A DNA stretch of 64,000 nt from Nocardioides zhouii (GTDB taxonomy: Bacteria; Actinomycetota; Actinomycetes; Propionibacteriales; Nocardioidaceae): contig NZ_SDWV01000001.1 of assembly GCF_004137345.1 (NCBI RefSeq), forward strand, positions 62,001-126,000. Reading direction: 5' to 3'. Shown here piece after piece: positions 1-10,648 of this stretch (the stretch's first letter is position 1; every line of letters starts with the position of its first letter). Below the pieces are notes generated by a model. That model did not search any database. It had not been told where the DNA came from and saw only the letters and a list, made by a program, of their open reading frames with translations. The position numbers were made by a program, and so were the translations under genes.

Positions 1-504
1 GAAGAACCGGTGTGGCCCCTCGATGCCGCACTGCACGCAGTGGTCGAACGACGGCGCATAGCCCGCGACCGACAGCGAGCGCAGGAGGTAGGAGTCGAGC
101 ACCTGCTTGGCCGGGTGCTCCCCACCGGCCATCGCGCGAAGGCCGCCGACGAGCAGGAGGAACTGCTGGACCGCGGGCTCCTTCTCCTCGGTGACGAGCC
201 GCTCGGCGGTCTCGAGCATCACCGTGCCGGCGGTGTAGCGGTCGTAGTCGAGGCCGAGCCGCGCGTTGAACGGTTCGAGCGTCTCGGCCTGGGTGATCAC
301 GTCGAGGCTGCGCCCCTCCGCGAGCTGCAGGTCGACGTGGGTGAACGGCTCGAGGCGCGAGCCCCAGCGCGACGTCGTACGCCGCACGCCCTTGGCGACC
401 GCGCGCACCCGCCCGTGCTGACGCGTCAGCAGGGTGATGATGCGGTCGGCCTCACCCAGCTTGTGGGTGCGCAGCACGACCGCCTCGTCGCGGTAGAGGG
501 GCAC
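1..504 (-). CDS. recO: DNA repair protein RecO, N-terminal part (runs off the window)
   Basis: RecO acts with RecF and RecR to load RecA on gapped DNA in recombinational repair. The visible 168 codons begin with a GTG-initiated [13 protein letters not shown], the usual RecO start, and show the N-terminal OB fold followed by the start of the helical/zinc region (SFDHCVQCG near residue 160). The C-terminal third lies beyond base 1, so this copy is incomplete only because of the window edge. A GACAAT box lies six bases before the GTG (511-516), suggesting a leaderless transcript. It is divergent from the ABC transporter genes. Family call is firm; the GTG start is the first in frame with the conserved N-terminus. 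Confidence 0.9.
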   Translation of the reverse strand, partial: MPLYRDEAVVLRTHKLGEADRIITLLTRQHGRVRAVAKGVRRTTSRWGSRLEPFTHVDLQLAEGRSLDVITQAETLEPFNARLGLDYDRYTAGTVMLETAERLVTEEKEPAVQQFLLLVGGLRAMAGGEHPAKQVLDSYLLRSLSVAGYAPSFDHCVQCGIEGPHRFF

Positions 505-612
505 CCGACCATTGTCCCCCACGGGTGGCGCGAAGCCCCGCAGCGCGCTCCGGTCCCGCTGTCGTTCGCCGGCCGTTCGCCTGAGTGAGCGGCGGAGTCC
601 ATCCGGGGCTCC

Positions 613-618
613 TAGCGT
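613..618 (+). promoter_or_regulatory. Candidate -10 box of the ABC transporter operon
   Basis: TAGCGT lies 62 bases before the ATG at 681, leaving a leader with a Shine-Dalgarno. The 176-base divergent interval with recO holds nothing else recognisable. Confidence 0.35.
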
Positions 619-680
619 CACTCGACGGAGGGGCGCTCGGGCTCCTCCGTACGACCTCGATCTCGGGATGGAGGTGGGTC

Positions 681-1607
681 ATGTCTGCCCTTGCTGTGCG
701 GGTGCGCGACCTCACCAAGCGGTTCGGCGACGTCATCGCCCTCGGAGGCGTCGACCTCGACATCCCCACGGGGCAGGTCCACGGCCTGGTCGGGCCCAAC
801 GGCGCCGGCAAGACCACCCTCCTCGGACTGCTCCTCGGCCTCTCCCGGCCGACCTCGGGCACGCTCGAGGTGCTGGGCAATGGCGTCGGAGCGACCGTGC
901 CGGACGGCGTCGCCGGCTTCGTGGACGCTCCGGGCCTCTACCCCAGCCTGACCGCACGCCAGAACCTGACCGCGCTCGCGCGCCTCCGGTCCGGCCGGAC
1001 CGCCCCGGACGTCGACGCGCTCCTGGACCGCGTCGGCCTCCTCGATGTCGCGGCCGACCCGACCCGCGGGTTCTCCCTCGGCATGCGGCAGCGGTTGGGG
1101 CTTGCCGCAGCGCTGCTCGGCGACCCGCGGCTCCTCGTCGTCGACGAACCGGCCAACGGCCTCGACCCCGCGGGCAAGCACCAGGTGCACCGGATCCTCA
1201 CCGACCTCGCGGCCGACGGCGCGACCGTGATCCTCTCCAGCCACCGGATGGACGACCTGGCGGCGCTGTGCGACGAGGTGACCCTGCTCGCCGAGGGCCG
1301 CGTCGTGTTCACCGGACCGATCCACAAGCTCGTCACCGAGAGCGGCGAGCTGGACTACCGGCTCGTGACCGCCGACCCCGTCGCCGCCCATCGGCTCGCA
1401 GCGGGTACGCCGTCTCTGCGGGTGGTGGCACGCCACGGTCACCCTGTCGACGACCGGGCCATCGTCGTGCGCGGTCCGGAACCGGCCGTCGACGACCTCG
1501 TCCGGCGCCTCGTCGCCGACGGCGTCGCGATCCGCGAGCTCGGCCCTGTCGTGCCCCCGCTCGAGGCGGCGTTCCTCGCGCTCACCGGCTCCGGGGGTGC
1601 GGCATGA
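681..1607 (+). CDS. ABC transporter ATP-binding protein
   Basis: This is a 308-residue nucleotide-binding subunit of an ABC-2 type exporter. Walker A (GPNGAGKT, about 38-45), signature (SLGMRQRLG, 132-140), Walker B with DEP (151-157) and the H-loop histidine (188) are all intact. The C-terminal 80 residues are a variable domain typical of drug- or polysaccharide-export ATPases. The ATG at 681 is chosen because GGAGGTGGG lies just upstream; an earlier in-frame ATG at 585 would add residues unlike the family. The stop overlaps the permease start (ATGA), so the two are translationally coupled. The substrate cannot be read from the sequence. Confidence 0.9.
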   Translation: MSALAVRVRDLTKRFGDVIALGGVDLDIPTGQVHGLVGPNGAGKTTLLGLLLGLSRPTSGTLEVLGNGVGATVPDGVAGFVDAPGLYPSLTARQNLTALARLRSGRTAPDVDALLDRVGLLDVAADPTRGFSLGMRQRLGLAAALLGDPRLLVVDEPANGLDPAGKHQVHRILTDLAADGATVILSSHRMDDLAALCDEVTLLAEGRVVFTGPIHKLVTESGELDYRLVTADPVAAHRLAAGTPSLRVVARHGHPVDDRAIVVRGPEPAVDDLVRRLVADGVAIRELGPVVPPLEAAFLALTGSGGAA

Positions 1608-2983
1608 CTGCCGCCACCCTCGGCGCGCCGACCGTGCGCGAGACCACGGCCGTTCCGTGGACCAGCGTCTATCGCTTCGAGCTGCTCAAGCTGGTCTCGC
1701 AGTGGCGCCTGAGGTTGGTGCTCGTCGCCTGCCTCGTCGCGCCCGCGGCCTACACCGCCGTCATCAGCGGTCAGACCTCGTTGCCTGCCGATGCGCTGTA
1801 CGGACGCTGGATGGGGCAGTCCGGGTGGGCGGGTTCGCTCGCGGTGCTCGTCTTCATGGGCACGCTGGTGCTTCCGCTGCTCACGGCACTGGTCGCGGGC
1901 GACGTGTTCGCGGTCGAGGACCGGCTCGGCACGTGGCGACACCTCATGGTCGCTGTCCGCTCGCCCGGGATGATCTTCGCCGCCAAGGCGCTGGCCGCGC
2001 TCACGGTGGTGCTGGTGCTGGTGGCGGCCCTGGCGCTGTCGTCGGTCGCAGGCGGGCTGGCGGTGGTCGGCAGCCATCCCCTACCGGGCCTCGACGGGCA
2101 CGCGATGACCTCCGGCGAGGTGGCCCGGACCGTCCTGCTCGCCTGGCTCAGCGTCGTACCCCCGACGCTCGCCTTCGCCGCCGTCGGCCTGCTCGGATCA
2201 GTGGCCCTGGGCCGCTCACCTCTCGGGCTGCTGCTCCCGGTCGTCGTCGCACTGGTGCTCCAGGGCGTCGCCCTGATGCCGGTGCCGGTCGCCCTCCGCG
2301 TCGTCCTCCCCGTGAGTGCCTTCACCGGCTGGCGCGGGCTGCTCACCGATCCCGGGCAGCAGGGACCACTCTGGATCCCCCTCGCTGCCAGCCTCGCCTG
2401 GATCGTGCTGGCGACCTGGCTCGCCCACCGGCTCTTCGTGCGGCGCGACTTCACCGACCTGGCGTACGACGGCTCCGGGCGCCGCTTCCTGCTGGGCGGC
2501 ATCGCCCCCATGGCCGCCCTGGTCGCCGTGAGCACGGGGGCCGTCCTTGCCACGACCGGGGCGACGGGCTCGGGCATCGACAGGTCCAAGGTCGAAGCCG
2601 CGATCTCCACGTCGTTCTCGCACCTCTACGTCCTCCAGACCGAGCAGCTCGGTCGGCCGGCCGTGACGGAGGCCGACCTGCAGAGCACCGCGCGCTGCGA
2701 CAAGGGCGGCGACCGCGTGGTCGACGAGGGGCCGGGCTCCGACTGGCGGTGCGTCGTGAGCTGGACGCTCCCCGGGTCGACCGCGACGGGCAGCGCGATC
2801 TACCAGCTCGACGTGCTCGCCGACGGCAAGTACGTCGCCGACGGCGACGGGCCCAAGGAGGTCAACGGCTACTTCCAGGTGCGTACGCCGGCCGGTGACG
2901 CGCCCAACCCGCTGTGGCAGCTCGACGGCTCGCTCGACCTGCTCGCCCCGACCGATCAGCAGTCTCCGCAGAAGTACCCCTAG
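1604..2983 (+). CDS. ABC-2 type permease with C-terminal extracytoplasmic domain
   Basis: This 459-residue membrane protein is the partner of the preceding ATPase. It has about six hydrophobic segments between residues 25 and 315. After the last segment comes a soluble tail of roughly 135 residues containing two cysteines (ARCDKGG and DWRCVV) that could form a disulfide outside the cell. The tail is unusual for a plain ABC-2 permease and may bind substrate or a partner. It starts inside the stop codon of the ATPase gene and ends 30 bases before a secreted phosphoesterase-like gene, so the three may be one operon. Substrate unknown. Confidence 0.8.
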   Translation: MTAATLGAPTVRETTAVPWTSVYRFELLKLVSQWRLRLVLVACLVAPAAYTAVISGQTSLPADALYGRWMGQSGWAGSLAVLVFMGTLVLPLLTALVAGDVFAVEDRLGTWRHLMVAVRSPGMIFAAKALAALTVVLVLVAALALSSVAGGLAVVGSHPLPGLDGHAMTSGEVARTVLLAWLSVVPPTLAFAAVGLLGSVALGRSPLGLLLPVVVALVLQGVALMPVPVALRVVLPVSAFTGWRGLLTDPGQQGPLWIPLAASLAWIVLATWLAHRLFVRRDFTDLAYDGSGRRFLLGGIAPMAALVAVSTGAVLATTGATGSGIDRSKVEAAISTSFSHLYVLQTEQLGRPAVTEADLQSTARCDKGGDRVVDEGPGSDWRCVVSWTLPGSTATGSAIYQLDVLADGKYVADGDGPKEVNGYFQVRTPAGDAPNPLWQLDGSLDLLAPTDQQSPQKYP

Positions 2984-3013
2984 CGCCACTCACCACCCAC
3001 CAGGAGGACCACC

Positions 3014-5788
3014 ATGAACGTGACCCGCAACCGTGTGGAGAGGCCCGTACGATCGCGCCTGCTCCGCACCCGGCCGATCGGCGTGATCGCCGGCGTGGTG
3101 ACCCTCGCTGTCACTGGTGGAGTCGCCTACGGCACCACCGTCGGCTTCGCCGACCACCAGGTCGGCACCGAGTACGCCGAGGGCCTGCAGATCTCCTCCG
3201 ACCAGGTCCTCAAGCCGCTCGGCGAGCGGCTGGTGACGCCGTACGGCAAGTTCATGGGCTCCACCGTCAGCCCGGACGGCCGTTTCCTCGCCGCGACCTC
3301 GAACGACCGCTCGGTGTCGATGCAGGTCTTCGACCTCTCGACCTACCGCCTGATCTGGCGCGCCGGGACCGCCGCGGGGGTCGACCTGCGGCTCACGGAC
3401 AACACCGTCGGGCAGGAGGGCCCGCTCTACTCCCCCGACGGCACCGTCCTCTGGATGCCCAACGCGACCGGCCTCACCCGGTTCCCGGTGAACCCGGACG
3501 GGACGCTCGGCGCCCCGACGAAGGTCCCGGTCCCGGCCCTCGCGGGCCAGCGGGCCCTCACCTCGGGTCTCACCTACTCCCCCGACGGCGCCACGCTCTA
3601 CGCCGGGCTCAACGGCCAGAACGCGGTCGTTGCCATCGACCCTGCGAGCGGCGCGATCACCCGCACCTGGCAGGTGGGCATCGCCCCGCGCCAGCTGCGC
3701 TTCGTGGGCTCCAGGCTCTACGTCAGCAACGAGGGCGGGCGGCGCGCCGTCGCCGGCGACGCGACCCAGGACTCGTACGGCACCGCAGTGCCGGCCGACC
3801 CGGTGCGCGGCACATCGACCACCGGCACCCTCAGCGTCATCGACCCCCAGACGTCGGGTGCACCCGTCGGCAGCGTCCCGGTGGGGCTCCACCCGACGGC
3901 CATGCAGGAGCACGACGGTGCGCTCTACGTCGCCAACACCAACGACGACACGGTCTCCGTCGTCGACACCGCCACCGACCAGGTCGTGCAGACCATCGCC
4001 ACCACGCCGTGGCAGGGGTCCGACGTCGGGTACGCACCCGACGCGATCACCGTCCACCGGGGCAAGCTGCTGGTCAGCCTGGGCCGCGCCAACGCGATCG
4101 CCGTCTACACCCTCGGCGAGAGCGCGCTCGACCCCGTCGGGTACGTCGGCCTCGTCCCGACCGACTACTACCCCGAGGACGTGTTCTCCGTCGGCGACGG
4201 GCTGGTCGTCGCCAACCGCCGCGGCATCGACGCGCGCGGTCCGCTCATCACGTTCAACCAGGGCTACGGCACCACCCCCGCGACGGGCCGTGGCACGCAT
4301 GGCACGACCGCGTCCCTGACGCGGTTCACCCTGCCCGACGACACCGAGATCCGGGAGACCCTCACCCCGCAGGTCTTCGCCCAGAACGGCTGGGGCCCGG
4401 CCGACACCGACACCAAGCACGCGACGGGCAACCGCGCCAAGGCGGTGCCGGTGCCCAAGCGGATCGGCGACCCGTCGACGATCAAGCACGTCTTCATGCT
4501 GGTCAAGGAGAACCGCACCTACGACCAGGTCCACGGCGACATGCCCGAGGGCAACGGCGACCCGTCGCTCGCGCAGTTCGGCGAGCAGGTCACGCCCAAC
4601 ATCCACGCGCTGTCACGCCAGTTCGGCCTCTACGACAACGTCTACGACACCGGCACCAACTCCGCCGAGGGCCACAACTGGCTGATGCAGGGCGACAACC
4701 CGGAGTACACCGAGTCCAGCGCGGGCGAGTACGTCCGCAGCTACGACACGGAGGAGGACGTGCTCGGCCACCAGCGCTCGGGGTTCCTCTGGACTGCGGT
4801 GCAGGCGGCGGGCCACAGTGCGAAGAACTACGGCGAGTTCATCTACACCGAGGGCAAGCCGGCCGGCACCTGGCAGCAGTACTACTGCGCGAGCCAGAGC
4901 GTCGAGGCAGGCGGCGACCCCGCCCAGCTGACGGCGCCCGCGCTCGCGGGCAACTACGGCTCGGTGATCCCCTCGCTCAACGAGATCACCCACCCGCTCT
5001 CGCCGCCGTTCGACATGTCGATCCCGGACCTCTACCGCTACCAGATCTGGAAGCAGGACTTCCAGAAGTCCGGCCCCCAGGACTTCCAGATGATCTGGCT
5101 CTCCGACGACCACACCGGCGGCCCGGTCTCGGCGCGCTCCAACGTGGCCAGCGGCGACGTCGCCGTCGGCAAGATCGTCGACACCATCTCGCACAGCAAG
5201 TGGTGGAAGGACTCGGCGATCTTCGTGGTCGAGGACGACAGCCAGAACGGCGCCGACCACGTCGACGGACACCGCGCACCTGTGCAGGTGATCAGCCCCT
5301 GGGCCACCCACGGCAGGACCGTGTCGACCTACTACACGCAGATGAACATGGTCCGCACGATCGAGCAGATCCTCGGCGCGGAGCCGCTCAACCAGAAGGT
5401 CGCCGCCGCGACGCCGATGTTCGACGCCTTCACCAAGAAGCCGGACCTCGCTCCCTACACCGCCCGGAAGAACCGGATCTCGTTGACGGAGAACATCAAG
5501 ACGGCGCCGGCGTGCGGTCTCGACACCCCGACCGGGGCCCGGGCGGCGGCCAAGGCTCCCGCCACGCCCGCGGCGTACGTCTCATACGTCGTGGAATGGG
5601 AGAAGTGGGCGGACCAGCAGCACCTGAGTGGCGAGCAGGCCCGCGCCGACTACGCCAACCCGGAGCTGATGAATCGCTACACCTGGTACGACGCCCACCA
5701 CTGGGACCTGCCCTACCCGGGCGACGCCGAGATCTACCTCCCGAGCGAGGTCCCGGGCGCGGCACTGCCGGGCTCGGACACCGACTGA
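3014..5788 (+). CDS. Secreted YncE-like beta-propeller / alkaline phosphatase-family protein
   Basis: A 924-residue two-domain exported protein. Residues 15-40 form a single hydrophobic signal/anchor. Residues about 70-480 carry repeated blades of the YVTN/YncE type (for example LYVANTNDDTVSVVDT). From about 492 onward (HVFMLVKENRTYDQVHGD) it resembles the phosphoesterase/alkaline phosphatase superfamily, with metal-ligand-like stretches such as NSAEGHNW and WLSDDHTGG. The start is supported by CAGGAGG upstream of the ATG. Known fusions of this kind are annotated as bifunctional YncE/alkaline phosphatase proteins, but their substrate is not established. It follows the ABC exporter closely. 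The end faces a strong hairpin. Confidence 0.82.
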   Translation: MNVTRNRVERPVRSRLLRTRPIGVIAGVVTLAVTGGVAYGTTVGFADHQVGTEYAEGLQISSDQVLKPLGERLVTPYGKFMGSTVSPDGRFLAATSNDRSVSMQVFDLSTYRLIWRAGTAAGVDLRLTDNTVGQEGPLYSPDGTVLWMPNATGLTRFPVNPDGTLGAPTKVPVPALAGQRALTSGLTYSPDGATLYAGLNGQNAVVAIDPASGAITRTWQVGIAPRQLRFVGSRLYVSNEGGRRAVAGDATQDSYGTAVPADPVRGTSTTGTLSVIDPQTSGAPVGSVPVGLHPTAMQEHDGALYVANTNDDTVSVVDTATDQVVQTIATTPWQGSDVGYAPDAITVHRGKLLVSLGRANAIAVYTLGESALDPVGYVGLVPTDYYPEDVFSVGDGLVVANRRGIDARGPLITFNQGYGTTPATGRGTHGTTASLTRFTLPDDTEIRETLTPQVFAQNGWGPADTDTKHATGNRAKAVPVPKRIGDPSTIKHVFMLVKENRTYDQVHGDMPEGNGDPSLAQFGEQVTPNIHALSRQFGLYDNVYDTGTNSAEGHNWLMQGDNPEYTESSAGEYVRSYDTEEDVLGHQRSGFLWTAVQAAGHSAKNYGEFIYTEGKPAGTWQQYYCASQSVEAGGDPAQLTAPALAGNYGSVIPSLNEITHPLSPPFDMSIPDLYRYQIWKQDFQKSGPQDFQMIWLSDDHTGGPVSARSNVASGDVAVGKIVDTISHSKWWKDSAIFVVEDDSQNGADHVDGHRAPVQVISPWATHGRTVSTYYTQMNMVRTIEQILGAEPLNQKVAAATPMFDAFTKKPDLAPYTARKNRISLTENIKTAPACGLDTPTGARAAAKAPATPAAYVSYVVEWEKWADQQHLSGEQARADYANPELMNRYTWYDAHHWDLPYPGDAEIYLPSEVPGAALPGSDTD

Positions 5789-5798
5789 GCGAGACCGA

Positions 5799-6662
5799 TC
5801 AGGTCGCTGAGCGACCCCGGGCCGACCGGCCCGGGGTCGCCCAGCAGTCGAGCGCGAAGTCGGCGGCGGCAGTGGTGAGGCGCTCCGGACGGAAGCGCCA
5901 CTCGAGGATCGAGGTGGCCCGCTCGAACCGCACGTGGGGCAGCTCGGCGGCCAGCATGTCGGCGTCGACGAAGGGGTGGATCGGGTCGATCGGGTGGCCG
6001 ACCACCAGGGCAGGAGCCTGGATCCGGCGACGCAGCCGCGATGACGGGGCGAGCCGGCCGAAGATCACGCCGTGCAGGAGCGAGGCGATCGAGTCGGCGC
6101 GGTGGTCGATCGTGTCCAGCCCGATGCCCGCCCAGAACGGCACGAGCCCGCGGGGCACCGAGCGGGAGACCTTCTGGAGCGCGTTGGCCGTGAACGGCAG
6201 GTAGCGCGCGGCCAGCATGATCGGCACGAAGGACAGGATCCCGGCCACCAGTGCGTGGTTGAGCACCGGCATCTCGACGATCAGTCCCTTGACCCGCTCG
6301 GGTGCGATCACCGCGACCTCGAGCGAGACGTTGGCGCCGAGCGAGGTGCCGCCGACCACCGCCTGTTCGGCGCCGAGGTGGTCGAGCAGCGCGACGACCT
6401 GCCGACCGAACGCCGTCATCGAGTAGACGAGCGGGTCAGCCGGCTGGTCAGACCGGCCGTGCCCGAGGAGGTCGAGCGTGACGACGTGCAGACCCTGGGC
6501 CGCCATCGCCCGGGCGAGCGGCTGCTGCATCCGGCGAGGCATGAGGAGGCCGTGCAGGAGCACGACCCACTGGTCGCCCGAGCCGTACTCGGTGTACTCC
6601 AGGCGGTCGCGCCCGCCGTCGGACTCGACGAAGAACTGGCCGATCCGCTCGCTCACCAACAT
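5799..6662 (-). CDS. Alpha/beta-fold hydrolase
   Basis: A 287-residue alpha/beta hydrolase with the HG oxyanion region (VVLLHGLLMP, about 34-43), the LGHGRSD turn, and the nucleophile elbow GTSLGA (about 105). An acid-position Asp sits in VVGHPIDPIHPF. No signal peptide is seen, so it is probably cytoplasmic. The substrate is unknown; esterase or lipase activity is typical. A TAGATT box (6669-6674) lies exactly six bases before the ATG, which suggests a leaderless mRNA starting next to the leuA stop codon. The last residues (PGRSARGRSAT) are encoded by the hairpin listed at 5811 and look unlike the family, so the natural C-terminus may have drifted. Confidence 0.82.
   Translation of the reverse strand: MLVSERIGQFFVESDGGRDRLEYTEYGSGDQWVVLLHGLLMPRRMQQPLARAMAAQGLHVVTLDLLGHGRSDQPADPLVYSMTAFGRQVVALLDHLGAEQAVVGGTSLGANVSLEVAVIAPERVKGLIVEMPVLNHALVAGILSFVPIMLAARYLPFTANALQKVSRSVPRGLVPFWAGIGLDTIDHRADSIASLLHGVIFGRLAPSSRLRRRIQAPALVVGHPIDPIHPFVDADMLAAELPHVRFERATSILEWRFRPERLTTAAADFALDCWATPGRSARGRSAT
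5811..5840. terminator. Perfect 13-bp hairpin between convergent genes
   Basis: GCGACCCCGGGCC and its exact complement enclose a GACC loop. It lies 22 bases past the phosphoesterase stop and inside the last codons of the convergent hydrolase, so it could stop transcription in both directions. There is no clear T-run on either side, so its efficiency is uncertain. Confidence 0.55.
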
Positions 6663-6679
6663 GACGGGAATCTATCCGC

Positions 6680-8528
<1,849 letters not shown>

Positions 8529-8537
8529 GACTCAGTA

Positions 8538-8543
8538 ACGATA
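8538..8543 (-). promoter_or_regulatory. Candidate -10 box of the leuA transcript
   Basis: TATCGT on the minus strand, nine bases before the leader-peptide ATG. It fits the TANNNT pattern of actinobacterial housekeeping promoters. No convincing -35 box is seen. Confidence 0.5.
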
Positions 8544-8590
8544 GCCCCGCCCATCTCGATCGGGTACGGGATCGGCCATACCGTGGACAC

Positions 8591-9358
8591 ATGAGGGGGA
8601 CTCCGGGCGCAGTGCTGCTCGCCGGATGTGCGCTCGCCGGTCTCCTCGTGGGGTGCGGCGAGACCGACTCGGGGGCCGCGCCGCGTGCCGATGGTCCGCC
8701 GTTGACCCGGGTGGAGAACGAGCTCCTGGTGAGCTGTGGCGGTGATCCCGGCTGGGTGCCTTCGGCGATGGTGAACGGCATCGAGCCCGCGATCCCCCGC
8801 TCCGAGATCGAGGCAGCACTCGACGCGATCGCCACCGAGCCGAAGCTCTCCGTGGAGACCTCCCGCGTCCTGCCCCAAGGCGGGCGTACGCCGTGGAAGT
8901 TGCTGGCCGAGGACGACGACCACCTGACCATCGCGCTGGGTGACTGGACCTTCGAGGGCCCGGCGAGGGACGCGATGACCATGTCGCTGGAGCGTGAGGG
9001 TGAGGGCTGGAAGTGGACGGGGCACGGCAACTGCTGGCACCTCGCACCCGTGCTCGACGACGGCACGTGGGTGAACCTGTCGTCCACGAAGCCCCTGGAC
9101 ACCACGTCCACGACCGTCACGGTCGACGTGACGGAGCTCGCGTGCACGGGGTCCCGGGACCCCGTGCCCCACCTCGACGAGCCGTCGATCGTCACCACCT
9201 CGCACGACGTCACCGTCTACTGGACCAGCCGACCGCCCCAGGGGGCGCAGGAGTGCCCGGGCAACCCGACCGTGTCGCAGCAGCTCACTCTCGACGAGCC
9301 GCTGGGCGACCGGGTGCTCCTCGACGGGTCGAGGTGGCCGCCGGTCCCGATCGGGTGA
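8591..9358 (+). CDS. Putative lipoprotein
   Basis: A 255-residue protein with a signal peptide and lipobox LLVGC (Cys 22), so it is predicted to be anchored on the outer face of the membrane. The mature part has several cysteines (SCGGDPGW, HGNCWH, ELACTG, AQECPG) that could pair. No family is recognised and no catalytic motif is evident. A TACCGT box (8579-8584) lies six bases before the ATG, with no Shine-Dalgarno, suggesting a leaderless mRNA divergent from leuA. It ends ten bases from the convergent methyltransferase. Confidence 0.7.
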   Translation: MRGTPGAVLLAGCALAGLLVGCGETDSGAAPRADGPPLTRVENELLVSCGGDPGWVPSAMVNGIEPAIPRSEIEAALDAIATEPKLSVETSRVLPQGGRTPWKLLAEDDDHLTIALGDWTFEGPARDAMTMSLEREGEGWKWTGHGNCWHLAPVLDDGTWVNLSSTKPLDTTSTTVTVDVTELACTGSRDPVPHLDEPSIVTTSHDVTVYWTSRPPQGAQECPGNPTVSQQLTLDEPLGDRVLLDGSRWPPVPIG

Positions 9359-9367
9359 CGTACTCAG

Positions 9368-10126
9368 TCAGGCGCGGCCGCGGGCGGCGTACGCCACGGC
9401 GGTGAGGTCGAACGGACCCTCACCGAGGTTGCGTCGCAGGACCTGCTCGAGCCCGGCGCGGTCGTCGGCGCCGAGGGCAGCGATGGCCACGCCGGCCGGT
9501 CCGACACCGTGCTGGTAGGGCTCCCACCACTCCTCGAAGGTCGGGTGGGTGACGGTGACGGCGAGCTCTACCGACTCGACGTCACGTAGTCCGGCACCCT
9601 CGAAGATGTTGACGAGGCTGTCACGGGAGCCACCCTGGAAGTCGCTCTCGTCGGGGTGCTCGGGCGCCACCTCGGCCATCGCCGTCCAGAGGGGCGCCAT
9701 CGGCGCCCGGGACCCGGCGAGGTCCCAGACCGTCGCCGCCACCCAGCCGTCCCCGCGGGTCACGCGGGCCATCTCGGCGACGCCGCGGACGGGGTCGGAC
9801 ATGAAGTGGACGACGAGGCACGCGGCTGCCACGTCGAAGGTGTCGTCGTCGAACGTGAGCAGCTCGGCGCCGCCCTGGCGTACGTCGACGCCCGGGTGGC
9901 GATCGCGGCACGCGGCGACGAACGGCTCGCTCGGGTCGACCGCCGCGACGTGGTCGGCGCCCAGCGAGTCCACGAGCACGCCGGTGAGGGCGCCCGGTCC
10001 GCAGCCCACGTCGATCGCGCGTTGCCCTGCCGACAGCTCCAGCCAGTCGGCCAGCTGCCGGGCGAGCGGCTGGGAGTAGCGACCCATGAACCGGTCGTAC
10101 GCCTCACCCGCCACCTCGAAGGTCAC
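9368..10126 (-). CDS. Class I SAM-dependent methyltransferase
   Basis: A 252-residue methyltransferase with motif I AIDVGCGPGALTG near residue 47, an acidic loop (VAAVDPS) and the later LVVHFMSDP region of the Rossmann methylase fold. The small-molecule substrate is unknown. The GTG at 10126 gives the normal N-terminus (TFEVAGEAYDRFMGRYS); upstream in-frame codons are antisense to the flavodoxin gene. A TAGCGT box (10135-10140) is eight bases from the GTG, so the transcript may be leaderless. Confidence 0.85.
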   Translation of the reverse strand: MTFEVAGEAYDRFMGRYSQPLARQLADWLELSAGQRAIDVGCGPGALTGVLVDSLGADHVAAVDPSEPFVAACRDRHPGVDVRQGGAELLTFDDDTFDVAAACLVVHFMSDPVRGVAEMARVTRGDGWVAATVWDLAGSRAPMAPLWTAMAEVAPEHPDESDFQGGSRDSLVNIFEGAGLRDVESVELAVTVTHPTFEEWWEPYQHGVGPAGVAIAALGADDRAGLEQVLRRNLGEGPFDLTAVAYAARGRA

Positions 10127-10162
10127 GTCTCGCGACGCTACTCCCCCTCGTAGGCTTCCGCC

Positions 10163-10648
10163 ATGCCCCGCTTGCTGGTGGTCCACCACTCGCTGACACC
10201 GTCGGTCACCGCGTTGACCGAGGCCGTGCTCGCGGGCGCCTCGGACGACGCGATCGAGGGCGTGGAGCTGGTGGTCCGCGCGGCGCTGGAGGCGGACGCG
10301 GACGACGTGCTGGCGGCTGACGGCTACCTGCTCGGGACCCCCGCCAACTTCGGCTACATGAGTGGCGCGCTCAAGCACTTCTTCGACTCGATCTTCCTGC
10401 AGGCCGGCGGGTCGCTCGCCGACGACGGCTCGGCCGCCTCCGCGGACGGCGGCCCCAAGCCGTACGGCCTCTATGTCCACGGCCGATACGACACGACCGG
10501 CGCGGTGCGCTCGGTGCAGTCGATCGTCGGTGCCCTCGGCTGGCGCCAGGCGGCGCCGGTGCTCGAGGTGCTGGGCGATGTCGGCGAGGCGGACCGGGAG
10601 TCGGCGTACGACCTGGGCGGGACGCTCGCGGCCCTGGTGATGGGATGA
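10163..10648 (+). CDS. Flavodoxin-like / NAD(P)H:quinone oxidoreductase family protein
   Basis: A 161-residue flavodoxin-fold protein. The N-terminal VVHHSLTPSV forms the phosphate-binding loop, and LLGTPANFGYMSGALKHFFD is the signature of the WrbA/NADPH-dependent FMN reductase family. It probably binds FMN and reduces quinones or similar acceptors. TAGGCT (10151-10156) lies six bases before the ATG, suggesting leaderless translation. Its stop overlaps the next gene (ATGA), so the two are coupled. Confidence 0.82.
   Translation: MPRLLVVHHSLTPSVTALTEAVLAGASDDAIEGVELVVRAALEADADDVLAADGYLLGTPANFGYMSGALKHFFDSIFLQAGGSLADDGSAASADGGPKPYGLYVHGRYDTTGAVRSVQSIVGALGWRQAAPVLEVLGDVGEADRESAYDLGGTLAALVMG

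Noticed and set aside
585-680. Upstream start for the ABC ATPase at 585
   Set aside because: The added 32 residues do not resemble ATPase N-termini, and a clear Shine-Dalgarno precedes the ATG at 681.
2914-6204. A 1096-codon open frame on the plus strand
   Set aside because: It lies in another frame of the beta-propeller/phosphoesterase gene and runs into the antisense of the hydrolase; its translation is Arg/Pro-rich with no domain, as expected of a high-GC shadow.
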